A stretch of DNA of 64,000 nucleotides from Sphingopyxis sp. GTDB lineage: Bacteria; Pseudomonadota; Alphaproteobacteria; Sphingomonadales; Sphingomonadaceae. Where the stretch lies: assembly GCA_017745175.1 (NCBI GenBank), contig JAGHZY010000024.1, forward strand, positions 1 through 64,000, written 5' to 3'. Under the pieces are notes generated by a model, which saw only the letters and a program-made list of their open reading frames with translations, was not told the DNA's origin and ran no database searches. The position numbers were made by a program, and so were the translations under genes. Shown one piece after another: positions 56,770 through 64,000 of this stretch; within the stretch, counting starts at the first letter, position 1, and every line of letters begins with the position of its first letter.

Positions 56770-59136
56770 CTAAAGGTCGATGCCGATCGAGAAGCCGTAA
56801 TAGCGCGGGCGATTATACGTCCCGGCGAGGATCGCGCCGAAATCCGACGCGAAAGTCAGATAGCGGTTGTTGGTCAGATTCTCGCCAAACACCTGCGCCT
56901 TCAGCTTGCGGCCATCGACCTCGAATTCCCATATCAGACGCGCGCTGAAATTGCTTTCCCTGCCCATCCAGGGGACCTGCGCGGTGTTCGGCGCCTGCGC
57001 GATCAACGTATAGGTCGGCGAATTGCTCTTGCCGCTATAGTCGCCGCGCAGCGTGAGGCTGCCCGCCGATGCGGTATCGAGCGTATATTGCGCACCGACA
57101 TGATAGGTCCAGTGCGGGACGTTCGCGAAGACGGCATCGTCGGCGACGTCGGTGGGCACGCCGGCGACCGCAAGGATATATTCCTTATATACGGGGTCGA
57201 CATAGCCGACATTGCCGTCGAGCTTGAGTCCGCCAACGACAAACTGTCCTTCGACCTCAAAACCGCGATAACGCGCGCTGCCCGCGTTGGTGAGCTGGTT
57301 CGTGTTGGTTGCGATGTTGTAGCCGTTGACCTGCAGGTCCTTATAATCGGTCTGAAAGGCTGAAACGTTCAATCGCACCATCCGGTCGAACCAGTCGCTT
57401 TTGATACCGGCTTCATAGCTGGTCGCGGTTTCCGGATCGAAAGGCGCCGCGCCCACGGTTGGAGCATTATAACCACCCGAGCGATAGGCCGAAGATGCCC
57501 GCGCATAGAGCAGGATACCGGGTGTCGCCTTGTAGCTGACCGAACCCAGCCAGCCGACATTGTCCCAGTCGTCCTTGCGCGACTGGGACAATGTCGTGGT
57601 CGTGACCGTCCGCGAGACCGAGATTGAGTCGAGGGTTTTCTTGTCCCTTGTATACCGGATGCCGCCGACCAGCTCGAGCTTGTCGTCGGCGAAAGCGGGC
57701 TTCCAGCCCACCTGTCCAAAAGCAGCGTAGGATTTGGAGTCGATCGAAAAGCTGGTGCTGCGGTTCAACCGGAGCGCCAGCGTCGGCGACAGCGGCGAAT
57801 TGAGGATCGTGTTGATCGTCTCATCGACCTTTTCGTCATAATAATAGAGGCCGACGAGATAATTGAAATCACCGGCATCACCGAGGAACTGCAGTTCCTG
57901 GGTGAACTGTTTCTGCTGCCCGGGGTTCGATGGCGTGACGTGCGCCGTCACCCATTCGATCGGCTGGCCGGGAACGGCAGGATTGGCGACCGCGCCGCGC
58001 GTCGCGCCGCCGCCGAGGTTGCCGCGCAAATTCTGGTGGATCTCATTATAACCGGTGATCGACTTGACCGTCAGCGCGTCGCTGAAATCCTTTTCTAGCG
58101 TCAGGACGCCGCCATAGGTTTCGACCGACGATTCGCCCTTGGTGCGCGGGTCGCGATAGCTGAAATCGCGCGGCCCCACGCCGATAGGAAAAGCCGGGCC
58201 ATTGGCGTTGCCGGCGCCCTGAAAATAAGCTTTTCCGACCGTGGAGGCGGCGAGCGCCTCCCAGCCGGTATAGCTATTGACCTTGTTATAGCGACCGCGC
58301 AGGTCGATCGTGAAATCGCCGCCGAGTTCGCCGCGCAACGCCGCACCGAGGCCGTAGCTGTAGAGCGCCCCGCCCCATTTCGACGCCGAAACGCCGGGCG
58401 TTTCGACCCAGCCGTCGCGCGAGTGAACCTGCCCCGACACCTTCAGCGCAAACGGCGAATTGCCGATCTGCCCGACCTGCACGACGCTCGACGCGGTTAT
58501 CTCGTGACGCGAGCCATATGAAAAATTGGCCTGGATCCCGAACTCGTCCTCCGGATTGCGCGTCGCGAGCAGGATCGCGCCGCCGGTCGTGTTGCGACCG
58601 AACAGCGTTCCCTGTGGCCCGCGAAGCACTTCGACGCTTGCAACGTCGGGAAGGTCGAAGGTGTTGCCGCTGGGCCGCGGCGTATAAACGCCGTCGAGAT
58701 AGACGCCAACCGCGGGTTCGACATAGAGCGCAGTCGAAAGCGTGCCGATGCCGCGAATATACACGGCGGGGGCGCTACCGCTGCCGCTCGCCTGCGTGAT
58801 TCGAAGGCTCGGCGCAAGCTGGGTCAGGCCGTCAATGCGAACGATGTTGAGGTCCGAAAGCTGATCGGACGAAATCGCGGTGATCGACACCGGCGTTTCC
58901 TGCGCCCGCTCCTCGCGACGGCGGGCCGTGACGATGATGTCCTGGATACCGCCCTCGCGTGCGGTCGCCGGGGCAGGTAAGCGTTCAGCATCCTGCGCCA
59001 GGGCCGCTTCTGGCGCTGCGGCGGCCAGCGCCACGGCCATGGCTGCCCCGCTCACCATCCAGGTACGGCTGGGCCCATGCCGGACCAAATCGATTCCAAC
59101 TTCGCTCCGATCGCTCTTCACCGCAGTTTCTCCCAT
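56770..59136 (-). CDS. TonB-dependent receptor
   Basis: 788 residues from the ATG at 59136. N-terminal signal with a long basic lead, hydrophobic WMVSGAAMAVALAAAAPEAA and ALAQ cleavage; plug start IQDIIVTARRREERAQETPV, VLRGPQGTLFGRNTTGGAI, and a barrel ending YGFSIGIDL. Resembles the 20.2-kb receptor in its plug and is probably another catabolic substrate receptor. A perfect 17-bp inverted repeat lies inside the barrel codons (57555-57596). Confidence 0.92.
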   Translation of the reverse strand: MGETAVKSDRSEVGIDLVRHGPSRTWMVSGAAMAVALAAAAPEAALAQDAERLPAPATAREGGIQDIIVTARRREERAQETPVSITAISSDQLSDLNIVRIDGLTQLAPSLRITQASGSGSAPAVYIRGIGTLSTALYVEPAVGVYLDGVYTPRPSGNTFDLPDVASVEVLRGPQGTLFGRNTTGGAILLATRNPEDEFGIQANFSYGSRHEITASSVVQVGQIGNSPFALKVSGQVHSRDGWVETPGVSASKWGGALYSYGLGAALRGELGGDFTIDLRGRYNKVNSYTGWEALAASTVGKAYFQGAGNANGPAFPIGVGPRDFSYRDPRTKGESSVETYGGVLTLEKDFSDALTVKSITGYNEIHQNLRGNLGGGATRGAVANPAVPGQPIEWVTAHVTPSNPGQQKQFTQELQFLGDAGDFNYLVGLYYYDEKVDETINTILNSPLSPTLALRLNRSTSFSIDSKSYAAFGQVGWKPAFADDKLELVGGIRYTRDKKTLDSISVSRTVTTTTLSQSRKDDWDNVGWLGSVSYKATPGILLYARASSAYRSGGYNAPTVGAAPFDPETATSYEAGIKSDWFDRMVRLNVSAFQTDYKDLQVNGYNIATNTNQLTNAGSARYRGFEVEGQFVVGGLKLDGNVGYVDPVYKEYILAVAGVPTDVADDAVFANVPHWTYHVGAQYTLDTASAGSLTLRGDYSGKSNSPTYTLIAQAPNTAQVPWMGRESNFSARLIWEFEVDGRKLKAQVFGENLTNNRYLTFASDFGAILAGTYNRPRYYGFSIGIDL
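57555..57596. repeat. Perfect 17-bp inverted repeat inside the TonB receptor gene
   Basis: CGACATTGTCCCAGTCG, 8-base loop TCCTTGCG, CGACTGGGACAATGTCG. All 17 pairs match. It spans codons for LSQSRKDDWDN of the barrel. Chance occurrence of a stem this long with so short a loop is unlikely. Confidence 0.9.
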
Positions 59137-59293
59137 TTCTCTTATATTTTTTCCAGCATGGGGCCCGCGCTGGAGAAGGACAAATCTGAAACGGGTACAA
59201 TAGCGTTTCCAAACCGGCATCGGAGGATGCCGTTCGCCAAAGCCATGATCTGCGATATAATATATTGAATACAGGCACAAAACTCGAGATATC

Positions 59294-59310
59294 GAGAGAT
59301 TCGAACTCTC
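59294..59310 (-). other. tRNA T-arm-like fragment
   Basis: On the minus strand GAGAG-TTCGAAT-CTCTC, a perfect 5-bp stem with the TTCGANT loop. No matching acceptor or anticodon arms are nearby, so it is not a whole tRNA. Confidence 0.4.
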
Positions 59311-59623
59311 AACCCCAACCTTGGAACATCGTGTCAGAAGTGGCCAAACGTCCTTAGACGCGCCCAACTATTTCTAGGGAGTGACCCCCGGACGGTCGCC
59401 GGCTCGTCAAACGACTGCTTTCGAGGCGCTTAGCAGACATCGGGCGCAAAGCAGCCACCGAGACGCCGGCAAAATATACCCCCGAGAGCCGGGGCTACGC
59501 AGCGATTCACAGGTAAATGGCGGAAGCCACCCTCTGGATTTCAATGAGTTAGATAGGGCGGCCGATAGATGTGGCAGCCGCCGATACCACAAGTATACAA
59601 TTTTTTCAGTGATTTAGACAGAT

Positions 59624-59646
59624 TGGTAGCGGAGGAGAGACTCGAA
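59624..59646 (-). other. tRNA 3'-end-like fragment with CCA (possible att remnant)
   Basis: Minus strand: TTCGAGT loop, CTCTC, CTCCGCT, A, CCA - 23 bases with exactly the parts of a tRNA 3' end, in order. The 5' half of the T stem and everything before it is absent, as left when an element integrates into or excises from a tRNA gene. Confidence 0.4.
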
Positions 59647-60241
59647 TTGGACATTTAAACACAATATTTTCATAACCTTATATACTATTGATGCTTCTGC
59701 GACCTTGATATCCACCCCCATTCGACAAGTCGCGCATGAACGCAGGTAAATCGAAACGGGAGAGCCATAAGGACACCACGGCGCTCGCACACCGAGGTCC
59801 GCTGCCGTGCCCCGCCGTTCGCGCTGCCCGTTCCGCTCGCGTTTTCGTACTAATTGCCGGGCCGCCGCGTCCGACAGCCAAAGGGCATGCTCAGAATGTC
59901 GGAAGGATAATGATCGTCCTCGAGGATGAAGTCCCACCTTTTTCGGCAAAGCTGGATGTCCATCTAGGACGGCTATATTTCCCGAAGAGGCATGGCCGCG
60001 AACGCGTTGATGATGGGTGCGTTCTGAGCGGGATCATTTTGGTCGACCGCGGTGGGCCCAGGCAGCGCGATGCGCCGGCCCGATGAAGACACTCTACAAT
60101 CGCTAAAAGCGGCGGAGCTACACCGCGCGCTCGCGACGGAAATCGGCCTTGGAACGAAAGGTCGCGGCGGCGGCAGGCGCTGCCGGAAATAGTCCGGTGA
60201 GCGGGCCGGAGGCACTGCACCTCCGGGCCTGCTCAGGAGCA

Positions 60242-60649
60242 TCAGCTTGCAGCGCTGTCCTTGACCTTGGTGTAGGGGACGAACTCGCCGAGCCCGACCC
60301 ATCCGGACGGCATCCGTGAGCCGGAGTCATAGAGTTTGACCGTGTCGATGCTGCAGAGCTGCGACCCGAAGGGCTCGGTCACCATCACCTTGCCATCGCG
60401 GAGCGAGGATGCACCGGACGTCGGCTTGTTGACATAGGTGGTGTTGCCCACATCGTACAGAATAGCCGTGCCATCGATGATCTGGGTCGAACGGATCTGG
60501 CGAAGATTGAGACAGCGCACGGGCTCACCCGCCGCACGGCCTTCCAGAGCCTTGGCAAGCTTTGCTTCTGCGCCGCCGCCCGGCGCCGCGGAAGCAACGC
60601 CACCTGCCAGAAGAGCGGCCGTCGCGATCAAGGTTGCAATCTTACGCAC
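60242..60649 (-). CDS. Small exported protein of unknown function (sphingomonad type)
   Basis: 135 residues: signal peptide MRKIATLIATAALLAGGVAS with AAP cleavage, then a ~110-residue mature domain. Seen in it: EPVRCLNLRQIRSTQIIDGT, ILYDVGNTTYVNK, SQLCSIDTVKLYDSG, with two Cys that may form a disulfide. The CxN-LRxIRSxxIIDG pattern recurs in small periplasmic proteins of sphingomonads, whose function I do not know. Own transcript probably; a candidate repeat lies about 100 bases upstream. Confidence 0.75.
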   Translation of the reverse strand: MRKIATLIATAALLAGGVASAAPGGGAEAKLAKALEGRAAGEPVRCLNLRQIRSTQIIDGTAILYDVGNTTYVNKPTSGASSLRDGKVMVTEPFGSQLCSIDTVKLYDSGSRMPSGWVGLGEFVPYTKVKDSAAS

Positions 60650-60745
60650 GTCTAATCTCCTTCTAGTGATTTCGACAGCGCTAATAGGGTACGAATATTG
60701 AATGCGTCATGAGCATCCGGTTCATCGTGAATATAATGTTGTCTC

Positions 60746-60773
60746 AAATTGTATAATTTATCTTAAATTGTAT
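60746..60773. promoter_or_regulatory. Direct repeat AAATTGTAT x2
   Basis: AAATTGTAT at 60746-60754 and 60765-60773, 19 bases apart (about two helical turns), in AT-rich DNA upstream of the small exported protein. Possible binding site for a dimeric activator. Confidence 0.3.
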
Positions 60774-60975
60774 CAAAATAATGGCTCGACGACTTCAGGG
60801 CTAGGGTCAGGCCCCATCGATTTGGACAGACGGCCGTGATCAGGCGCGAACTAGCGATCAATCGCTCGCAGAGCCGTCCCTTCACTCCGGTATGAAGTCG
60901 GGAATTCTGGTCCGCCAAGCGCTTCTCGGCGATCACTTTCACCTCGGCCAACGACAGGACTTGCGGACATAGCCG
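60763..60975 (-). pseudogene. Possible MerR-family regulator remnant
   Basis: The minus-strand frame reads LSLAEVKVIAEKRLADQNSR, then LHTGVKGRLCERLIASSRL, which resembles the C-terminal dimerisation helix of MerR-type proteins (AEVRxIAExHLADxxxRL). No helix-turn-helix is found upstream in any frame. The rest of 60.65-61.08 kb holds only AT-rich DNA. Weak call. Confidence 0.3.
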
Positions 60976-61079
60976 AGTTTGCGGAGATGAACGCTATATG
61001 GGACACGTGGATCGCCCATGGAGCGCTGCTGCCCGCACGGCGGCTGGCGCCGGATTGACAATACTGAATCGAGATGTCG

Positions 61080-63050
61080 TCAGCGCTGCCCGATCTCTCC
61101 GTCACCGCGCCGGTAGAGGGACCGGGCGTCGTCATCGACCAAATCGGGCCGCTGCCGCTCAACAGCCTCCATCGACGATGGCAGGGAGAAGGGAAGATGT
61201 CCGCGGGCAACCGCACGGCCGCCGATTATGTCGAACAGGGCTGCATCGCTCGAACCGAAATTGACCAGGATCGCTTGCGCGAGGGGCTGAAGGTCGGTCA
61301 GGATCGCGGGTCGGTCCATCTCGACCGCCAATATGGTCGGCACATGGCGCGCCGCGCGCTTCAGCGCCAAAACCGCCGGATCGTCGGGCGCGAAGTCCAG
61401 CCGTCCTTCATGCTGACGCGATCCGAAGAAATGATGCGGATGAAGATTTTCAAAAGGTGTGACCGCGCGAACCAAGGCAACATCGGCGGTCGCTGGATCG
61501 CTGACCACCTCATAGCCCGCCGCGCGCGCGGCTGCCGGATCCGCTCCGTAAAGCCAGATTTTCCGGCCCGCCGGCAAAGGCAGCAACTCCCCTTCGTTGC
61601 GCAAAAGGATCTGGCTTTCCCGTTGCGCGCGATCCGCCTCGCGCTGCCAGACCATATTACCGACGCGCTGCCCCGCCGCCCCTTCGTCGACATAGGGGTT
61701 GTCGAACAGGCCCAGCCGGAACTTCAACCGCAAGATGCGACGCGCGGACTCGTCGATGCGAGCTTCGCGCAAAGCGCCGCGGCGAACGGCCTCCAATATG
61801 GGCGCCCCGTCGTCCACACCCCCGAACTGGTCGATGCCGGCGTCCACCCCCTTTGCGAACCGCTCGCTGACGCCGAGCGTTTCGACGCCCCACGGCATGC
61901 CGATGGCCTGGGGTGTCTGCGGATCAGCGGCATCCGGATCGGTGCAGCTGGCCGGGCAGTCCCGCGTGATCGCCCAGTCTGATATCAGGAGACCGTCATA
62001 GCCCTTGTCGTGCCGGAGCAGATCCGACAACAACTGCTTGTTAAAACCGGCGCCGACCGGCTCGAGCGCCTTGCCATCGACCTTCGGCCCATGAAGGACG
62101 ACATAGGTCGGCATCACGCCGGCGCTCCGCGCCGCCAGCGCGCCGTCGAAGGCGCGAACATGATCGGCGAACGACGCGTCGCTCAGGAAGACGTTGCGGC
62201 CATAATGATTGTGACCATCAAAGCCTTCGGGTTGTGCGCCATAACCGACCCAATGCTTCACTACCGTTGCCACCCCGTCGCGGGTCACGCCGGTGTTGCC
62301 GCCCTGAAACCCCTCGACATAGGCGCCCGCGAGACGCGAAATGGTCGCCGGATCAGACCCGAAGGTGGCCGAAAAGCGCGACCAGCGTGGCTCGCTACCG
62401 ACATCGGCCTGGGGCGACAGCGCCATATGGATGCCCACCGCGCGATATTCCTGCCGCGCAATGTCGCCGAAACGCCGGACGAGATCGGCGTCGCCCAGCG
62501 CGGCGAACCCCAAAGTGTCGGGCCACAGCGTGAAACCTCCGCCCGTCGTGCTGGCCCCCAGCGTGGCCTGGAAATGATGGCGCGGATCGGTGCTGATCGT
62601 GACCGGAATGCCGAGCCGGGTGCCTTCGGCGATTTTCTGCACTGCGTTATTCTGGCGCGCGAATGCCTCGGGCGACATGACCAGCCGGGTGATAAAGCTG
62701 TTGACGTGGCCTTCCCCGATCAAAGTCCGGACCCGCGGCAGATCATAGCCGGTTGACGACGCGCCGATCGGGGAGTCGGTGGCGGGCAGACTGCCGTGCA
62801 CCATCAGGCCGATCTTTTCCTCCAGCGTCATGCGCGGCAACAGGTCATCGACACGCTGCTCGATCGACAGACGCGCATCCTCATAAGGGTCGAGAATGCC
62901 GTTATGATTTAGGTCGCGCGATGCGGGTCCGGGAGCAGGCTGGCCGGCGCCCAGCGCAGCGGCCGGGACGAGGCAGGCGACCGTCAGCGCGCGGAGCGAC
63001 GCGCGACACGCGACCGAAGCATATGTCAAAGCCGATCCTTTGATGCGCAT
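61080..63050 (-). CDS. Glycoside hydrolase family 3 (beta-glucosidase-like), exported
   Basis: 656 residues: N-terminal signal (RALTVACLVPAAALGAGQPA), then NGILDPYEDARLSIEQRVDD, which is the linker often seen in sphingomonad GH3 enzymes, MTLEEKIGLM, the (alpha/beta)8 domain, and the catalytic nucleophile Asp in GYDGLLISDWAITRD. The C-terminal alpha/beta sandwich domain follows. It removes terminal beta-linked glucose (or xylose) in the periplasm. Divergent from a sulfatase, with a palindrome in between: a sulfated or steroid glycoside could be the joint substrate. Confidence 0.9.
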   Translation of the reverse strand: MRIKGSALTYASVACRASLRALTVACLVPAAALGAGQPAPGPASRDLNHNGILDPYEDARLSIEQRVDDLLPRMTLEEKIGLMVHGSLPATDSPIGASSTGYDLPRVRTLIGEGHVNSFITRLVMSPEAFARQNNAVQKIAEGTRLGIPVTISTDPRHHFQATLGASTTGGGFTLWPDTLGFAALGDADLVRRFGDIARQEYRAVGIHMALSPQADVGSEPRWSRFSATFGSDPATISRLAGAYVEGFQGGNTGVTRDGVATVVKHWVGYGAQPEGFDGHNHYGRNVFLSDASFADHVRAFDGALAARSAGVMPTYVVLHGPKVDGKALEPVGAGFNKQLLSDLLRHDKGYDGLLISDWAITRDCPASCTDPDAADPQTPQAIGMPWGVETLGVSERFAKGVDAGIDQFGGVDDGAPILEAVRRGALREARIDESARRILRLKFRLGLFDNPYVDEGAAGQRVGNMVWQREADRAQRESQILLRNEGELLPLPAGRKIWLYGADPAAARAAGYEVVSDPATADVALVRAVTPFENLHPHHFFGSRQHEGRLDFAPDDPAVLALKRAARHVPTILAVEMDRPAILTDLQPLAQAILVNFGSSDAALFDIIGGRAVARGHLPFSLPSSMEAVERQRPDLVDDDARSLYRRGDGEIGQR

Positions 63051-63116
63051 GATGTGATCATCCCCAACCCGTGCAGCAGCATTAATATAGCGCTACATTC
63101 ATTTTTATCTCACCCA

Positions 63117-63141
63117 TGTCAAACCATGATTTGGATTGACA
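63117..63141. promoter_or_regulatory. Inverted repeat in the GH3/sulfatase divergent promoter
   Basis: TGTCAAACC, 7-base spacer ATGATTT, GGATTGACA; 8 of 9 pairs match. TTGACA can serve as -35 on both strands. It lies 66 bases upstream of the GH3 start and 91 upstream of the sulfatase start, a good position for joint control. Confidence 0.5.
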
Positions 63142-63232
63142 AGCACGTACCTCCACTCGATATTTAACGCTATATCAGCTAGCCGCAATTCCGCCCGCGA
63201 CCGGCCGGAACAATATATTGGGAGAACCTCCG

Positions 63233-64000
63233 ATGGTCGATGTGCGAAAGCGCCGGTTTTTGCAGGCTGGCGCGGCATGGGGGGCGCTTTCCGCGATGCC
63301 AAGCGCCGCGCAAACGTTCGACGGCGGAAAGCGCGACTATGTCAAGCGCGACCCGCGCAAGCGCCACAATCTCCTGCTGATCACCGGAGACGACATCGAC
63401 TGGTCGGCGATGGGCTTCATGACCGGACGGCGCGGCCTGACCCCCAATCTGGACCGGCTGGCGTCGCAGAGCCATGTCTTCGAACAGATCCGCACCGTCG
63501 CCCCGATCTGCATGCCGTCACGCCAGGCCTTCATGAGCGGATTGCTGCCGCACCATAATGGCGGCAACGGCTTCTTCCCGATGCGCGAAGGAACGCCGAC
63601 GCTTTGCTCGATATTGTCGGCCGAAGGCTATTATTGCGCGGCCAGTCACAAGATCGGCCATATGCAGCCCGCCTCGTCCTTCCCGTGGGACATGAAACAG
63701 GAAGGCAAGGATCGCCACCCGATGGTCCACGCCGACATGCTGCGGCTCGCGATCATGGAGGCAGAGGCCCAATACAAGCCCTTCTTCGTCAACTGCAACA
63801 TCAACGACCCGCATCGTCCCTTTTACGGCGCCGCCGATGCCGAGGAACTGGATCACGGCCAGGCCGGCCCCTACCGGATTCCCCGGCCGCTCCGCGCAGG
63901 GGAGGTTCCGGTCCCCGACAATCTGGAGGATCTTCCCGGCATCCGTACCGAGATGGCGCAATATTGGAATTCGGTGCAGCGGCTGGACATCGCGGTCGGG
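63233..64000 (+). CDS. Sulfatase (3' end outside window)
   Basis: 256 residues open to the window end, starting at 63233 after GGGAGAACC. N-terminal Tat-like signal RKRRFLQAG then SAMPSAAQ. Alkaline-phosphatase-superfamily type I sulfatase: NLLLITGDDIDW with the calcium Asp pair, PNLDRLASQSHVFEQIRTVA, and the Cys-type formylglycine motif CMPSR (Cys93-Arg97), needing a formylglycine-generating enzyme encoded elsewhere. INDPHRPFYGA continues the active site. It releases sulfate from organic sulfate esters. Possible partner of the divergent GH3. Confidence 0.88.
   Translation, partial: MVDVRKRRFLQAGAAWGALSAMPSAAQTFDGGKRDYVKRDPRKRHNLLLITGDDIDWSAMGFMTGRRGLTPNLDRLASQSHVFEQIRTVAPICMPSRQAFMSGLLPHHNGGNGFFPMREGTPTLCSILSAEGYYCAASHKIGHMQPASSFPWDMKQEGKDRHPMVHADMLRLAIMEAEAQYKPFFVNCNINDPHRPFYGAADAEELDHGQAGPYRIPRPLRAGEVPVPDNLEDLPGIRTEMAQYWNSVQRLDIAVG

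Larger units (their letters stand above)
59137..60241. other. Gene-poor 1.1-kb stretch
   Basis: No protein gene can be supported. It contains lower-GC patches, one T-arm-like hairpin (59294-59310), one tRNA-3'-end-like sequence with CCA (59624-59646), and several short overlapping open frames with no family match. Composition and debris suggest an old integration or deletion scar between the catabolic region and the glycosidase region. Confidence 0.6.

Noticed and set aside
59281-59380. Possible complete tRNA around the T-arm hairpin
   Set aside because: No 5' acceptor strand matching GATATCT, no D-arm or anticodon arm at the right distance; only the T-arm is convincing.
59736-60086. 116-codon frame containing MIVLEDE, recalling a response-regulator start
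   Set aside because: Only a few residues match, no conserved phospho-Asp or Lys follows in frame, and no sensor kinase is nearby.
1-64000. CRISPR array, rRNA operon, phage or insertion-sequence genes
   Set aside because: No regularly spaced repeats, no rRNA-like stretch, and no intact transposase, integrase or phage structural protein was found.

Overview
The window is high-GC, gene-dense DNA with three TonB-dependent receptors (one partial), many short-chain dehydrogenases, two RidA proteins, a class I P450 and a PQQ dehydrogenase. This style is typical of a sphingomonad (Alphaproteobacteria, Sphingomonadales). That placement is inferred from gene content and protein style; there is no rRNA or phylogenetic marker here. 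No complete tRNA, rRNA, CRISPR array or insertion sequence was seen.

Layout. (1) 1-13.7 kb, plus strand apart from one peptidase: the end of a TonB receptor, then an AbgT transporter, M20 amidohydrolase, penicillin-acylase-family hydrolase, FAD amine oxidase, S9 peptidase, LysR regulator, HAD phosphatase/dehalogenase, D-threonine-aldolase-like PLP enzyme and RidA. This reads as an N-acyl amino acid/peptide and amine salvage block. (2) 13.8-20.2 kb: a short-chain dehydrogenase remnant, a TetR/P450 divergent pair with a clear operator, a membrane PQQ dehydrogenase, an aminotransferase and a second RidA. (3) 20.2-38.7 kb: an accessory catabolic region with a TonB receptor/SDR/SnoaL operon, an MFS carrier, further SDRs, an esterase, a nitroreductase, a GntR regulator facing a DapA-superfamily protein that lacks the Schiff-base lysine, an amidohydrolase plus Coq4-like operon, and a flavin group (RibB-type protein, FMN reductase, LLM-type flavin oxygenase). 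(4) 39-56.5 kb, minus strand: a long CoA-ester pathway. It contains a Rieske oxygenase of the KshA/DAF-36 type, SDRs, two CoA ligases, a DUF35/thiolase-like pair, three crotonases, two unequal acyl-CoA dehydrogenases, a nitronate-monooxygenase-family flavoprotein (IpdC-like) and an IpdA/IpdB-like pair. EchA20, IpdC and IpdAB together are the signature of steroid C/D-ring (hydrindane) breakdown, so regions 3 and 4 probably degrade a steroid, bile acid or similar polycyclic terpenoid. (5) 56.8-64 kb: another TonB receptor, a 1.1-kb gene-poor stretch with tRNA-3'-end-like fragments, a small exported protein, a GH3 beta-glucosidase and a divergent sulfatase that runs off the end.

How it fits together. 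Receptors and MFS carriers would bring in the substrates. P450, Rieske, LLM and SDR enzymes would oxidise rings and hydroxyls. Ligases make CoA esters, and the acyl-CoA dehydrogenase, crotonase, IpdAB and thiolase/DUF35 genes open rings and shorten chains. Three separate catabolic operons (upstream of 24.75, 29.51 and 34.75 kb) share a near-identical AT-rich inverted repeat, with half-sites CTAACATT and AATATTAG. They may therefore be one regulon under an unidentified regulator.
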